Source: Pyropia haitanensis
Taxonomy: Eukaryota; Rhodophyta; Bangiophyceae; Bangiales; Bangiaceae
Direction of reading: 5' to 3'
DNA: 64,000 nt
Assembly (NCBI GenBank): GCA_008729055.1
Contig: SDUX01000008.1
Coordinates: forward strand, 372,001-436,000
The notes beneath the pieces are model-generated. The model saw nothing but the letters and a program-made list of their open reading frames with translations, had not been told where the DNA came from and did no database searches. The position numbers and the translations under genes were made by a program. Shown in pieces: positions 1 to 10,907 of the stretch. Within the stretch, counting starts at the first letter, position 1. Every line of letters begins with the position of its first letter.

Positions 1-869
1 GTCGCCGTCGGTGTCCTCCACGACCGCATCGCGAAAGGCGCCGCCGCCACCACCGCCGCCCACGTGGGCGCCCGGCACAGACGGGCGCCCCCCCCCAAAC
101 GCCCCACTCCCACCGTCTGCAGAGGGCACATCCAGCGACAGCGTGCTGCTGCTGGCGGAGCTCTTGCCAGCCGACCCCCGCCCCCCGCTGGCGCGCAGCC
201 TCGCCGAGCCCGACGACGCGGCGCCCCCCCCCCCCACGGAAAAAAGCTGTGCCGGCCGCCCCGCCCGCGCGGCCACCGCCCGCGCGTGGCAACGGCGTTG
301 CCCAACCCCGGGACGGCCCCGTTTGGCCACCGCGGCGCGTCGGCGACGGTCACGAGCGCCGACTCGATGAGCGACCGCGTCTGTCGAAGCCGCAGGCGCG
401 TCGAGCGGGGGTGGTCCAAGAGCAGCGCGCCCCCCGGGTGGACCATAAAGTAGACAAACGAGCGGCGGGAGCGGCGCTCCTCGGCGAGCAGGCACAGCAG
501 CGACACGGCGGTGACGAGCGCCGGCCCGAGCACCGCCCGCAGCCCGTCCCAGACGGACCGGTCAAAGCGGGCGATGCCCACATCGTCCAGGTGTGGCCAC
601 AGGCCAGTGTCCGACGGCGTCAGGGACCTCGCCGCGATGAGCGACGCGACCGTCACCTGCACGACGAGGAGGCCAATGGAAAAGGAGGCGAGCACCGCCA
701 GCGCTGGCGCGGGGTAGTGCTTGCGAAGGGAGTACGACGGGCGGTGCATCAGCGCCGCAAAGGCCGCAAGGTACGCCAGCCCAAACGCGGAAAAGTGCAG
801 GAGGGCGGCGATGAGCGTCGCCAGGGGAAGCGCCAGCCGCACCAGGAGGGTGGCGTACAGTTCACCCAT
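1..869 (-). CDS. PIEZO-like mechanosensitive channel, N-terminal part (cut by window edge)
   Basis: An open frame runs from an ATG at 869 leftwards to the window edge with no stop, giving about 289 residues of a larger protein. The first 140 residues are strongly hydrophobic, with at least four candidate membrane segments. The piece reading LWPHLDDVGIARFD followed by a Leu/Val-rich helix resembles the extracellular stretch between the first helices of animal PIEZO proteins. PIEZO channels are very large trimeric cation channels of the plasma membrane or vacuole gated by membrane tension; algae and plants have single copies. After residue ~190 the sequence turns into Gly/Ser/Ala-rich low complexity, likely a cytosolic loop. 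It diverges from the TECR gene across a 1.9-kb GC-rich gap. The family call rests on remembered similarity in a short region, so another multi-pass membrane protein remains possible. Confidence 0.65.
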   Translation of the reverse strand, partial: MGELYATLLVRLALPLATLIAALLHFSAFGLAYLAAFAALMHRPSYSLRKHYPAPALAVLASFSIGLLVVQVTVASLIAARSLTPSDTGLWPHLDDVGIARFDRSVWDGLRAVLGPALVTAVSLLCLLAEERRSRRSFVYFMVHPGGALLLDHPRSTRLRLRQTRSLIESALVTVADAPRWPNGAVPGLGNAVATRGRWPRGRGGRHSFFPWGGGAPRRRARRGCAPAGGGGRLARAPPAAARCRWMCPLQTVGVGRLGGGARLCRAPTWAAVVAAAPFAMRSWRTPTA

Positions 870-2772
870 GGTGAGTGCCACGCGGGAGGGTGGGCAGGGG
901 GGGGGGGGAACCGCGCGCACCACGACGTTAGGGCGTGAGGGGGTGGACCGCAGCAGCCGCGAAGCACACAAGGGACACGTGGGGCGTATCCGAGAACGTG
1001 ACGATGGGGGGGGGGGTGCCGACCGGCCACCCGTCACCGGGGGGCGGCGTGGTGTCTCGGCCCGCGGCGGGCGCGGCGCATGCCGCTGCCGCCACCCCCC
1101 ACGGTGGGGACGGCCCCCCCCCGCGGCGCAACCGCAACAACGATGGAGCACGTCCTAGTTTGCAAGACGTGGGGGGGGGGGGGGGGCTCCGCGACGGGCG
1201 GCACCCGAGGTCGGCACGGTGCGGACGCGGTCGCTGGTCGGCCGCCGCAACGATGGGGGTGCCAAGACAGCGTGGGCGACCGCGGATGGGCGGCGGCGGC
1301 GGGGCGGCCACGGCACACGCCGCGACGCGACGTGCCGTCCGTGCCCCAGCGCCGTGCCCCACCGCAGCGCCGAGCGCGGGGCGGGGTGCCAGCAAAACCG
1401 CTCTCCGGATGGGCTCGGCCCCGGTGGGGGCGGTTCGCGGCGGGGCACGTGCCCCGCGCCGCCACCCGCGACTGTGCGCGCGGTGCCGGGCGGGGGGGGG
1501 GGGGGGGCGGGGGGGGGGGGGGGCGTGGCGCGCGGTGGCGGACTGACGAGCTGGCGGCGGCGTCGTGCGGCTGTCTCCAGCCAGCGCTCACCCGCCCCCC
1601 CACCCCCCCCCCCCCCCCCCCGCCGCCGCCGCCGCCGCCGCCCCCCTCCACCCCCCCCCCGTCGGCGGTGTGGCGGGACCCCCCCCCCGTCTGCCCTCAA
1701 CGCACCGGGGCGGTGCGGGTGGGGGTGCGGAGCGGTGCGGGTGGGTGTGTGGGGGTGGGGGGTGGGGGTGGGGGTGAGGGCGGACCGCGACGCCGCGCCG
1801 CGGCGACCGCCACAGCCGCCGGCCGCCGGTCGACGCCGCGGGCGCGCGGTCGACGGTCGGCGGTGCGGTGCCGCCCGGGCGGCGGCGGCCGGTCGCGCCA
1901 CCGCGCGGGCGCGCGGCAGATGCAACGGGCTGGTGGGGGAGCGGCAGCGTGCAGACGAGGGTTGGGAGCGGCGGTGGAGGGGGAGTGGAGGAACCGACGA
2001 GGTTGGGGGGGGGGGGGGGGGGGGGGGGGGGTGGGGGCACGGCGGGACGCCCCCCCAAACGTCGAATCCACCCCAGACACGGTGCGCAGCGGGCCGGCGG
2101 CAGCCGCCTGTGGAACCGACAGTGGGGTGTGTATCGCGCGGCGGGACGCCCCCCAGCGCGGGGTCCCGCCCCTGGGTTTTTTTAAATCCGACAGCTGCTC
2201 GTTGTGCGCGCGGCCGGCCAGAGCTGTGGCCACGCCGCCCTGCGCGTGGCGCCGCCCACACGCGGGGCGGTGTGGCGGCGGCGCGCGCGCGCGCCGACGG
2301 CGGGGTGCCGACGACGGCGGCGGGTCCGCCCCAAAACGAGAGGCTCGCCGCACGTTGGCGAGGGTGGGGGGGGCGGCGGCCGTCAGCCGTCGCGGTCTGC
2401 CTGGATCGGACCTCGCCCGTGCTGGGCGTGTCGATAGAGAGGAAGAGTCGAAACGGTGGGGGAGCCGACTACAGTAAACTGTATGGGCAGTCCTATCCTA
2501 TTGGGGTGAGCACGCAGTACTCTTCCAGAAGAATTTTCATCGAGGAAGACTACAATTACTTGGACACGACTACGTAGGTGGTCAAGCACCGTGCCCATCG
2601 TACGACAAAGAAGACGCGTCCGCCGTCGGCTGCGGATGCCATTCGCGGGTGCGCGCCGGCCTGGCCGCGCGGGATCACGCCGCTCCCGGCCGCCTCGTCC
2701 GCCTTGCTGCCCCCCCCCCCCCCCCCCCCCTGCTCTGTCGGCGCCCGCCCGCGCGCGTTTTCCCTCGGCACC
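870..2772. other. Intergenic, extremely GC-rich, homopolymer-dense
   Basis: This is the gap between the divergent PIEZO-like and TECR genes. It is dominated by G and C runs (for example about 1488-1532 and G27 at 2005-2031) and by simple GGC/GGGT repeats. Long open frames exist on both strands here, but they are Gly, Arg and Pro tracts without domain character and are what 75-80% GC sequence produces by chance. The last 300 bases (about 2400-2700) are less GC-rich and presumably hold the TECR promoter and leader. Confidence 0.6.
2005..2031. repeat. G27 homopolymer
   Basis: An uninterrupted run of 27 G lies on the + strand in the PIEZO-TECR gap. It is the longest G run in the window. Its length is likely to be unreliable in the assembly. 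Confidence 0.95.
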
Positions 2773-3690
2773 ATGAAGGTCCACGTGCAGTCCCGGTCTG
2801 GCAAACCCCTCGGCACGCTCACCCTCGCCGATGGCGCGGACGTGGCGGCCCTCAAGGCCGCCTACGCCAAAGTCGCGCCCGCCATGTACGTGGACCGGCA
2901 GCGCTTTTACCTCCCCGCGGTGGGGGCTGCCAAGCCCGTCGCGCTGGCGGACCGGTCCAGCCTGGCCGCGGCGGGCGTGGCCGACGGCGGGACGGTGGTG
3001 TTGAAGGACCTGGGCCCCCAGATTTCGTGGCAGGCCGTGTTTGTGCTCGAGTACCTCGGGCCGCTGCTCATCTTCCCGGCCTTTTGGCTGGCCCAGCCGG
3101 CCATCTACGGGCGGGCCACGCCGGTCGGCTCCCGAGCGGCCGAGCACCAGGCCGCCCTCGTCCTCGCGTGGGTGGTGCACTATGCCAAGCGCGAGTTCGA
3201 GACGCTCTTCGTGCACCGCTTCTCCCACGCGACGATGCCGCTGACCAACCTGGCCAAAAACTGCACCTACTACTGGGGCTTTGCCGCGGCGGTCGCGTAC
3301 TTTGCCATGCACCCGCTGTATACGCCCGCGTCCGAGGCGGCGTACGCGACGGGCCTCGCCGCGTTTTACTTTTTCGAGGCGGGCAACATGTGGTGCCACT
3401 ACGCGCTCCGCGCGCTGCGGCCGGCCGGCTCGACCGTCCGCCGCATCCCCGTCGGCGGGCCGTTTGAGTACGTCAGCTGCCCAAACTACACGACCGAGAT
3501 CCTCGCGTGGGTCGGCTTCAACACGGCGTGCCCGACCGCCTGGGGCTGGGCGTTTGCCGCGTGCGGCGCCGCGCAGATGTGGGTGTGGGCGGGCGGCAAA
3601 CACCGCAACTACCGCAAGGAGTTTGATGGGAAGGACGGGCGGCCGCTGTACCCGCGGTCCCGCAAAGCCCTGATTCCGTTCCTGTACTGA
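2773..3690 (+). CDS. TECR: very-long-chain trans-2-enoyl-CoA reductase (TECR/Tsc13)
   Basis: This 305-residue protein is the usual length of the family (yeast Tsc13 and human TECR are about 308-310). It catalyses the last step of very-long-chain fatty-acid elongation at the ER, the NADPH-dependent reduction of trans-2-enoyl-CoA. The first ~80 residues form a ubiquitin-like N-terminus (MKVHVQSRSGKPLG). They are followed by several membrane helices and a C-terminal steroid-5-alpha-reductase-type domain with the hallmark GGPFEYVSCPNYTTEI and the conserved ending KALIPFLY. The frame is open from 2578, but the ATG at 2773 has a good context (GCACCATGA) and starts exactly where homology starts; the upstream stretch is a Pro-rich leader. 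It converges on HPPD (457 bp between stops) and has no introns. Confidence 0.95.
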   Translation: MKVHVQSRSGKPLGTLTLADGADVAALKAAYAKVAPAMYVDRQRFYLPAVGAAKPVALADRSSLAAAGVADGGTVVLKDLGPQISWQAVFVLEYLGPLLIFPAFWLAQPAIYGRATPVGSRAAEHQAALVLAWVVHYAKREFETLFVHRFSHATMPLTNLAKNCTYYWGFAAAVAYFAMHPLYTPASEAAYATGLAAFYFFEAGNMWCHYALRALRPAGSTVRRIPVGGPFEYVSCPNYTTEILAWVGFNTACPTAWGWAFAACGAAQMWVWAGGKHRNYRKEFDGKDGRPLYPRSRKALIPFLY

Positions 3691-4147
3691 GTGGGGGCGG
3701 GGGGCGGGCGCGCAAGGGGGGGGGGGAAGGGGGCGGCACGAGCGAGCGACCGGCCTGGGAGGATGGGGGACGACGGCCCGCGGTTTGTTCATCCGTTCTT
3801 TTGTTTGATCACAGCGAGCGTACAGACAGCAGCGAGCTCGCCGGTGACGCCTTCCGCAATTCGCCCTCCTGTTCGGAACGCACTCCACCCAAGCGACCGC
3901 GGGACGCGTCGCCACACGCGTGCTCGCACCGCGCGTGTCCCTCTCGCATCCCCGCTGCTGCCCCACGAGGTCACCAGGTTTGCATCTCTTACTAGCGCCT
4001 GTCGGCTGCCTCGTTCAAGGGTTGCCAACGGGTCGCCCCGTCTACGAGTGCCCGTCGCGGGGGCCGCAAACCCGCCTCGTCTGCTTGCAACTCGGCCCAT
4101 CCGCCCTTTCGCCGCCGCGCACAGCCCGCGCCCACACGCCGCGTCGT
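3691..4147. other. Intergenic between convergent TECR and HPPD
   Basis: The two 3' ends share 457 bp. A G-rich stretch (3700-3735) follows the TECR stop; the rest is mixed sequence. I see no gene and no clear terminator-like structure. Confidence 0.6.
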
Positions 4148-5362
4148 CTACAAGTTGTTGCGGTTGGCCTGCTCCCGCTCAATGGCCTCAAAGAGGCTCT
4201 TGAAGTTGCCCACGCCAAAGCCCTCGTTCCCCGCCCGCTGGATGATTTCGAGAAAGAGCGTCGGCCGCTCGCCCACCGGCTGCGTAAAGATCTGCAGCAG
4301 GTACCCCGTCTCGTCAAAGTCCACCAGCACCCCCAGCTCCTGCAGCGCGTCCAGGTCCTCCGCGACCGTCACGCCGCCCGGCTCGGCCGCCGCCACCGCC
4401 AGCCGCCGCCGCAGGTCCTCATAGTACGTGTCGGGCACGGTGATGAAGGTGACCCCCCGGTTGCGGAGCGTCGACACGGCCCGCAAGATGTCCGTCGTCC
4501 GCAGCGCTACGTGCTGCACGCCCGGCCCGCCATAGTAGTCGAGGTACTCTTGGATTTGGGAGCGGCGGCGGGCGGGGGCGGGCTCGTTGACGGGCATCTT
4601 GATGACCTCGTCGGGGTCGGCCACCACCACGCTCCGCAGCGCCGAGTACTCGGTGTGCATCTGCTTGTCGTCCACCGACCAGAAGCGGTGCCAGCCGAGG
4701 ACGCGCTCGTACCACGACACCACCCCCTCCATGTCCCCGTCCGCGTGGTTGGAGACGACGTGGTCAATGACGCCCAGGCCGGGCGTGCCGACCAGCGTCA
4801 CCAGCGGGTCACCCCCGCCGCCGGCGCGGCGGCCGCCGCCGCTGCCCCCCTCCCCGACCGGCCGGCTGTCCCGGTAGCCCGGCAGGAAGGCGCCGCGGTA
4901 CGCCGACCGTTGCACAAACGTGTGGGTCGTGTCTGGCCACGCCGCCCGGATGGTCGCGACCGTCACCACCCCCGCCTCGTCCTTTAGCTCTTGTGGCGGG
5001 GAGACGCTCACGCCCGGGCCGGCCGCCTCCACCGCCATCGCGTACGCCGCCGCCGCGTCGTCCACCCGGAACGCAACGTCGTGCACGCCGTCCCCGTGGG
5101 TGGCCAGGTGCCGCGACATGTCGGCATTGTCCGGGGTGAGTGCCGATGAAAAGGCCAGCGTGATGTCCCCCTGCGTGACCACGTGGGTGAGGATGGACCG
5201 GGAGCCCGTCTCCAGACCCCGGTACGCGAGCGGCGTAAAGCCAAAGCGGGTGATGTAGTAGGCCGCCGCCTGCGCAGCGTTGCCCACATAAAAGTGGAGG
5301 TGATCAAAAGCAGAGTAGGTCACGGGTGTCGTGCGCACACCAGGCTTGGCGTAGGACGTCAT
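4148..5362 (-). CDS. HPD: 4-hydroxyphenylpyruvate dioxygenase (HPPD)
   Basis: This 404-residue, non-heme Fe(II) dioxygenase converts 4-hydroxyphenylpyruvate to homogentisate. The reaction is needed for tyrosine breakdown and, in algae and plants, for plastoquinone and tocopherol. Two vicinal-oxygen-chelate domains are present: residues ~15-150 and ~195-375. The three iron ligands are visible as H201 (IDHVVSN), H284 (VQHVALRTTD) and E372 (LFLEIIQR). The C-terminus GNFKSLFEAIEREQANR is the expected family ending. A Gly/Arg-rich linker at residues 170-185 is a local low-complexity insertion between the domains. The ATG at 5362 (MTSYAKPG) starts just ahead of the homology. No transit peptide is seen, so a cytosolic enzyme is likely. 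It is head to head with the ABC transporter gene, sharing 908 bp of upstream DNA. Confidence 0.97.
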   Translation of the reverse strand: MTSYAKPGVRTTPVTYSAFDHLHFYVGNAAQAAAYYITRFGFTPLAYRGLETGSRSILTHVVTQGDITLAFSSALTPDNADMSRHLATHGDGVHDVAFRVDDAAAAYAMAVEAAGPGVSVSPPQELKDEAGVVTVATIRAAWPDTTHTFVQRSAYRGAFLPGYRDSRPVGEGGSGGGRRAGGGGDPLVTLVGTPGLGVIDHVVSNHADGDMEGVVSWYERVLGWHRFWSVDDKQMHTEYSALRSVVVADPDEVIKMPVNEPAPARRRSQIQEYLDYYGGPGVQHVALRTTDILRAVSTLRNRGVTFITVPDTYYEDLRRRLAVAAAEPGGVTVAEDLDALQELGVLVDFDETGYLLQIFTQPVGERPTLFLEIIQRAGNEGFGVGNFKSLFEAIEREQANRNNL

Positions 5363-6270
5363 GGTCGAGCGCAGCGCGGACGCGACGCGGTTGGGGAAAC
5401 GATGGCGGGAAGCGGGAGCCGGCCGGCAGCGGCATACGGGAAACGGACGGCGAGGTGGCGAGGTGACGCCGCGGGAGGACAGCCGGACGGGGAGTCAGCA
5501 GACCCACCTTGCGCACTGGAACAGGCGGGCAAGGCGCCACTGAGACCCTCGGTGGCGGGTTCCCCGCACCACCTTTGTGCCCGCCAAGTGTGTGGAAGAT
5601 GTGAGCAGGGACAGGCAATGCACAGGCCGTGTGGAAGCTTGGCTCTGGGATCTCGACCGCGGAATGAGCAGTCAACTATTTCATGTAATGGCACGATGTC
5701 CCATTCCCAGAGTACGCGATCGATGGGCTGTGCAGCATTACAGTTGGCGCAGCCAGTGCTCTAGCCACAATGATGTCCAATGGGATCCCACTTTGGACTG
5801 TTGTCCAATGTGGTGATTGCCAGCTGCTCGTCTACGCACGCGGTGCGTTCCCAGCAGTCCCATCCCAAACCCCGCGATTTGGATGTGTGATGGACCTCGA
5901 TGGGCGATGGATGGAAGGGGCGCAGATGACGCCGCCATCCCCGCCGCCTCGTGCGGGATCGCCCCCCGCCTGACCCTCATCCCCCGCCTCCACCCCGCGC
6001 GGCCGCCGTCCGCGCGCCGCACCCTTGCCGCTGGCCGCGCTATTTATATCGACGCCCATGGCCGCGCGGCGCGTGCTGCCGTGATCCGTCCACTTGCCGC
6101 CCCCTGCCGTGCTGTGTGCCTGTCTCCCTTTCTGTTCTTGCTCTTTTTGTTGCTTGTCCACGAGCGGCCGGCCGCCGCTGCTGCGCCGGCGCACCTTCAA
6201 CCCATCCCCCCCCCCCCCCTTCCCCCCCCCTCCGCCGCTGCCACCCCCCTCTTCTTACCGACCCGTCCCC
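5363..6270. other. Shared upstream region of HPPD and the ABC transporter
   Basis: This 908-bp divergent intergenic region contains a moderately AT-richer core (5640-5800). An AT-rich TATA-like site (TATTTATAT, 6041-6049) lies about 220 bp before the transporter ATG and is followed by a C/T-rich leader up to 6270. I see no gene. Confidence 0.6.
6041..6049 (+). promoter_or_regulatory. candidate TATA box of the ABC transporter gene
   Basis: TATTTATAT sits in an otherwise very GC-rich stretch 222 bp before the ATG at 6271. TATA boxes of the central secreted-protein genes lie at a similar distance (about 170-215 bp). This is a positional inference only. Confidence 0.4.
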
Positions 6271-6405
6271 ATGGGCCGCCACGGCGTCGGCGGCGGCGGC
6301 CCCCGCGGCCTCCGCGCCGCGTCCGCCGCCGCCGCCTCGTACGGCACCATCCCGCCGACCGCCCGCCGCGGCGGCGGGGCGTCCGCCCCCAACGACGTGG
6401 AGGCG

Positions 6406-6452
<47 letters not shown>

Positions 6453-7706
6453 GTCGGTGCCGCCCGTATCGGCGGCACAGACGCTCCGCTTTGTCGCGCC
6501 GTGGCTCCTCCCCCGCACCCCCCGCCTGCGCGCGTTTGCGGCCGCGTCGCTCGGCCTGACGCTGTGCGCCAAGGCGTGCAACTTTGTCGGGCCGCTCTTC
6601 CTCCGCGCCGCCGTGGACGGCCTCGCCGGTGCCGACCGGCCGGCGGCGGCGGCGGCGACGGCGGCGACGGCGGCGGCGGCTGGGGGGGGGGGGGCGGGGG
6701 GGGCGCCGCCGCCACCGCCACCGTCCTTGGCTGGTGGGTGCTGTCGCCGGTCAGCGCGGTCGTTGCGTACGTGGCCGCCCGCTTTGGCGCGACCGCCTTT
6801 TCGCAGGCGCAGAGCGTGACGTGGCAGGCCGTGTCGCTCGCGACGACGCGCCACTTTTCGGTCGTCACGTTTGGCCACCTGCACGCGCTGTCCCTGTCGT
6901 GGCACCTCCACCGGCGGACGGGGGAGGTGCTCCGCGTGATGGACCGGGGCGTGTCGAGCCTCGCCACCCTCCTGTCGCTCGTCTCGTTCAACCTGCTGCC
7001 GACGGCGCTGGAGCTGGCGCTCGTCGTGGGCGTCTTTTTTCACCTCCGCTCCCCGGCCATTGCCGCCGTCACCGTCGTCACCGTCGTGGCGTACGCGGCC
7101 TACTCGGTCGCCATCACCACGTGGCGGCTCCGCTTCCGGCGGGCGGTCAACGACGCGGACAACCGGGTGAGCGACGCGGCGGTGGACTCGCTGCTCAACT
7201 ACGAGACGGTCAAGAGCTTTGGCGCCGAGGCGGGGGAGGTTGCCCGCTACGCGGCGCTCCTCCGCCGCTACCAGCGCGTCGCGCTGCAGTCGGCGGGCAG
7301 CCTCGTGGCGCTCAACGGGGGGCAGGCGGCGGTGCTCAACGCGGGGCTGGCGGCGACGCTGGCGCTCGCCGCCGCCCGCGTCGCGCGCGGCGACCTGTCG
7401 GTGGGCGACCTGGTCGCGATCAACGCGTACGTCCTGCAGCTGTTTGCGCCGCTGGCGTGGCTGGGCATGGCCTGGCGGTCGCTGCAGACCGCGACGACCG
7501 ACCTGGAGCGCCTCGTCGCGCTCCACGCGGTGCGGCCGCTGGTGGTGGACGTGCCGGGCGCGCCGCCGCTGCGCGTCAAGGGGGGGGCCGTCGTCTTTGA
7601 CAATGTGTCGTTCCGGTACCCGTCCCGGTCGGATGGGGGGGGGCGGGGCGCCGCCGCCGCCGCCGCGTCTGCGGCCGCCACCGCCACCGATGCTGGCGCG
7701 CGGGAC

Positions 7707-7740
<34 letters not shown>

Positions 7741-8645
7741 ACGCGAATGGGGCGGCCGACGCCGCCGACGGGGAGGTGGGACCCGTTTCGGCGGCGGCGG
7801 CGGCGGCGCCGACCGAGGCGGGCATCTCGAATGTGAGCTTTTCGGTCCCTGCCGGCGGCACGCTCGGCGTCGTTGGCGCGTCGGGCTCTGGCAAGACGAC
7901 GCTCCTCCGGCTGCTGATGCGCTTTTACGACGTGGACGCGGGGCGCATCCTCGTCGACGGCCAAAACGTGGCGCACGTCACCCAAGCCTCCCTCCGCCGC
8001 GCCGTCGGCGTCGTTGCCCAGGACACGGTGCTGATGAACGACACGCTGCGGTTCAACCTGGCGTACGGCCGGCTGGGCGCCGCCGCCGACGATGCCGCCG
8101 CGGACAGCGCCACCGACGTGGCCGCCGCGGACGCGACGCCGCCGGCGGTCTCCGACGCGGCCATCGCGGCGGCGGTGGAGGTGGCGCAGCTGGGCCCGTT
8201 TGTCGCCGCCGCCCCCGCCGGCCTCGACACGCTCGTCGGCGAGCGGGGCCTGCGGCTGTCGGGCGGGGAGCGGCAGCGGGTGGGCATTGCGCGGGTGGTG
8301 CTGCGGTCGCCGTCGTTGCTGCTGCTGGACGAGGCGTCGTCGGCGCTCGATTCCGAGACGGAAGCCGCGATGCAGTCGGCGCTCCGCCGTGCCGCGGCGG
8401 GGCGGACGACGGTGATGGTCGCCCACCGGCTGTCGACGGTCGCGCACGCGGCGGAGATTCTGGTCATGGAGGGGGGGCGCGTCGTCGAGCGGGGGGACCA
8501 CGCGTCGCTCGTGGGTCGCGAGGGGGGGGTCTACGCCCGGCTGTGGGCGCTGCAGAGTACCAGCAGGGAGCAGGGGGGCGGTGCGCGGGAGGGCGAGGGG
8601 GACGCGCATGGGGGGGGGCGTGGTGCGGACAAGAAGGACGTGTAG
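6271..8645 (+). CDS. ABCB6/ATM1-type ABC half transporter, with one apparent frameshift
   Basis: It is a half transporter of the mitochondrial/vacuolar ATM1-ABCB7-ABCB6-HMT1 group, which exports glutathione-linked Fe-S or heavy-metal conjugates. Reading starts at the ATG at 6271 and changes frame in the G runs at 6682-6703; one missing base would join the two parts. The membrane domain follows, with the family signature VLRVMDRGVSS and VDSLLNYETVKSFGAE. The nucleotide-binding domain has Walker A GASGSGKTT (~7876-7902), signature LSGGERQRVGIAR (~8255), Walker B LLLLDEASSAL (~8317-8349) and H-loop AHRLST (~8421). The early part contains an Ala tract (6408-6452). Two more Ala-rich insertions lie in the NBD: at 7640-7800, before the Walker A, and at 8080-8160. 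It could be mitochondrial, vacuolar or plastidial; substrate is unknown. It converges on the PH-domain gene. Confidence 0.88.
6408..6452 (+). repeat. GCC trinucleotide repeat coding poly-Ala
   Basis: An uninterrupted run of GCC codons encodes about 15 Ala near the N-terminus of the ABC transporter, directly ahead of its first membrane helix. It is length-variable by nature. Confidence 0.9.
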
Positions 8646-9704
8646 GTGGGGGGCAAGGGAGAGCCGCATGTGGGCTTGGGGGGGGTGAAAAGGGGGGGAG
8701 TGGGGGGCGGGCGGGGAAAGCCCATGCTGACCTGGCCGGGCCTGTCGACGGTTGCCGGTTGTGACGCGTGCGGCACGAAGGGGGGCGTGCAGCCGCCCCC
8801 CGCGGTGCCGCGCGCGCTGTCTTTCTTTTTTTTTGTCGGTCCGCTCCCTGGTGCCGGATGCCGCTGCTGTCGTGCGTGGCGGCCTCTGCCGGCGCGCGTT
8901 GCGCGCACCCACGGCCGGCCGCTGGGCTGGACGCGCGGCGACGATGGTGCCGCGCTCTGTTCTGCCTGGCGTGGTGCGTGGCCCGCGCTCTGTTTTTTGG
9001 GGTTTTTTCTTTGCTGCTCGTGACGACGCCCGTAGTCCCGACGCGGCTGGCCGCGCATGAGCGGGGATGAGGCCGTGGCGGTCATGCTTGTTTCGCACGG
9101 CTGGGACGGCGCCATCCACCGTGGGGGTGGGGGGGGGGAGGGGGTGGGGGGGGGCGGGGCATGGGTCAGCGCGCCTCGCCAACGCGTGGCGCGGTCGGGG
9201 CGAACAGGAGGGGAGGGGGGGGGAGGGGCACGGGCCACGACGGCCTCGTCAGCCGCCGCTGCACCATAGCTGGCTAGGGGGGGACAGCGCGGGCAGCATG
9301 GCGGAATGCCGGCCAACCGAGACGCGCACGGGTGTGGCGGCAGCGTGGCACGCCTGGGTCGTCCAGGTCGCGCCGGGTCTGGATTTTGGACGTGCAGACA
9401 AGCATCGAGAGCATCACGCATAATCCTTTGACGTTCGCTTGGGTGTGGATACAGGTGCGTCCTCGTGGACTCAAGGACGCGGTGCAGGCAGAGGCCCAGG
9501 GCATCTGCATAACAGCGGCCCTCGCGTTGATGTCTAGTACGCCCATGCAGTCCATCCCCCTCACTATGCAGTGTGTCTTGGCTTCTACGTCTCCAGTCAG
9601 AGTGTCATTGCCACCGCCGCCGCCGCCGCCGCTGCCCCCCACGCCACCCCCCCCCCGCCACCCACCGTCACCACCGTCATTCGTGCCACCCACCGTCACC
9701 ACCT
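8646..9704. other. Intergenic between convergent ABC transporter and PH-domain gene
   Basis: G-rich stretches (8650-8720, 9120-9230) flank a T-rich segment (8820-8835 and 8990-9015). From 9380 to 9590 base composition is more balanced. I find no supported gene. The right end carries two copies of a 28-bp repeat that run into the 3' end of the PH-domain gene. Confidence 0.6.
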
Positions 9705-9718
9705 TCATTCGTGCCACC
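9663..9718. repeat. 28-bp direct repeat, two copies
   Basis: Copies at 9663-9690 and 9691-9718 begin CACCGTCACCACC and end ATTCGTGCCACC, differing at one base. The second copy contains the stop codon of the PH-domain gene (9705-9707, minus strand), so the first copy is a duplicated piece of the gene end in the 3' flank. Confidence 0.9.
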
Positions 9719-10400
9719 CCCCCCCCCTGCCCCCCCCCCGCGTCGCTGCGCGGAGGGCGCCAATCCAGTACCCCCGCCGCGCCGCCGACGACGCGCACAG
9801 CACGTACGTGCGGTCCGGGGTGGCCACGACAAACGCGCCGCCCGGCACGGGCGCGCTCGCCCCGTCCCGCCGCGTCACCGCCGCGTCGGCCAGGACGAGC
9901 ATCGTCGGCCGCCGCGACGCTGCCGCCGCCGCCGCCGCCGTTGCCGCCGCCGCGGCGGTCGCGACGGCGGTGGCGGCGGCCGGCGCGGCGGCGGCGGCGG
10001 CGGCGCTCGCCGTCGACAGGGACGGCGCAAAGAGGAAGAGGACGGGGCCGTAGACGGCGTGGTCGACGACCGCCGCGCGGCGGGTGCGCCACGCGCGGAC
10101 CAGCCGGGAGCGCTGCAGCAGCACCCCCGACGCGAGCGTCGGCGGCAGCTCGGGCGGGGGGGGCGGGGGGGGGATCCCGCGGTACGACGCCGACGACGGC
10201 GGCGACGGCGGCGGCGACGGCGGCGGGTCCTCCTCGGCGGGGTAGTGCCCCGACGGCTGCGCGGCGACGCCCGCGTCGGCCGTGGGGGGGGCCGCCAGCG
10301 CCGCCGCCGCCGCCGCCCGCGACGCGGGCGTCCGCCGAATGTCGTGCCGCGACGTGCGCGCGCCGGCCGGCGGGCGCCCGCCGCCGCCACCGCCGCCGCC

Positions 10401-10438
<38 letters not shown>

Positions 10439-10859
10439 CCGCACCCGGTCCGGCCCGCCGCGACGCCGCGGCGGCGGCGGCCGCCACCGCCGCCGCGGCG
10501 GCGACCGCCGCCTCGACCGCCGCCGCCTCGGCCGCCGCCGCCGCGTCGACCGCCGCCGGGTCTGTCGGCGGGGCGGGCATCGACGCGGACCGGCCGGCCG
10601 CGCGGCGCTGCGCGCGTGCCGCTGGCAGCGGCAGCGACGGCGGCGGCGGCGACCGCCGCGGCGGCGGCGACCGCGGCGGCGGCGGCGGCACGGGCGCGGC
10701 GACCTCTGCTGGCGGCGGCACCCCGTCGGACCGCCGCGGGGTGCCGAGGTGGGACTCGACGCTGCCGCTGCGCGCGGAGCTCGTCACGACCGACCACGCC
10801 GGCGACGGCGGCCCGCCGCCGCCACGGGCGCCCTTGCCGCCGCCGCCGTAGCCGCCCTT

Positions 10860-10907
<48 letters not shown>

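Noticed and set aside
1080..2477. Long open frames on both strands between PIEZO-like and TECR genes
   Set aside because: Only Gly/Arg/Pro/Ala tracts, no domain or motif, overlapping equally long frames on the other strand; expected at this GC content.
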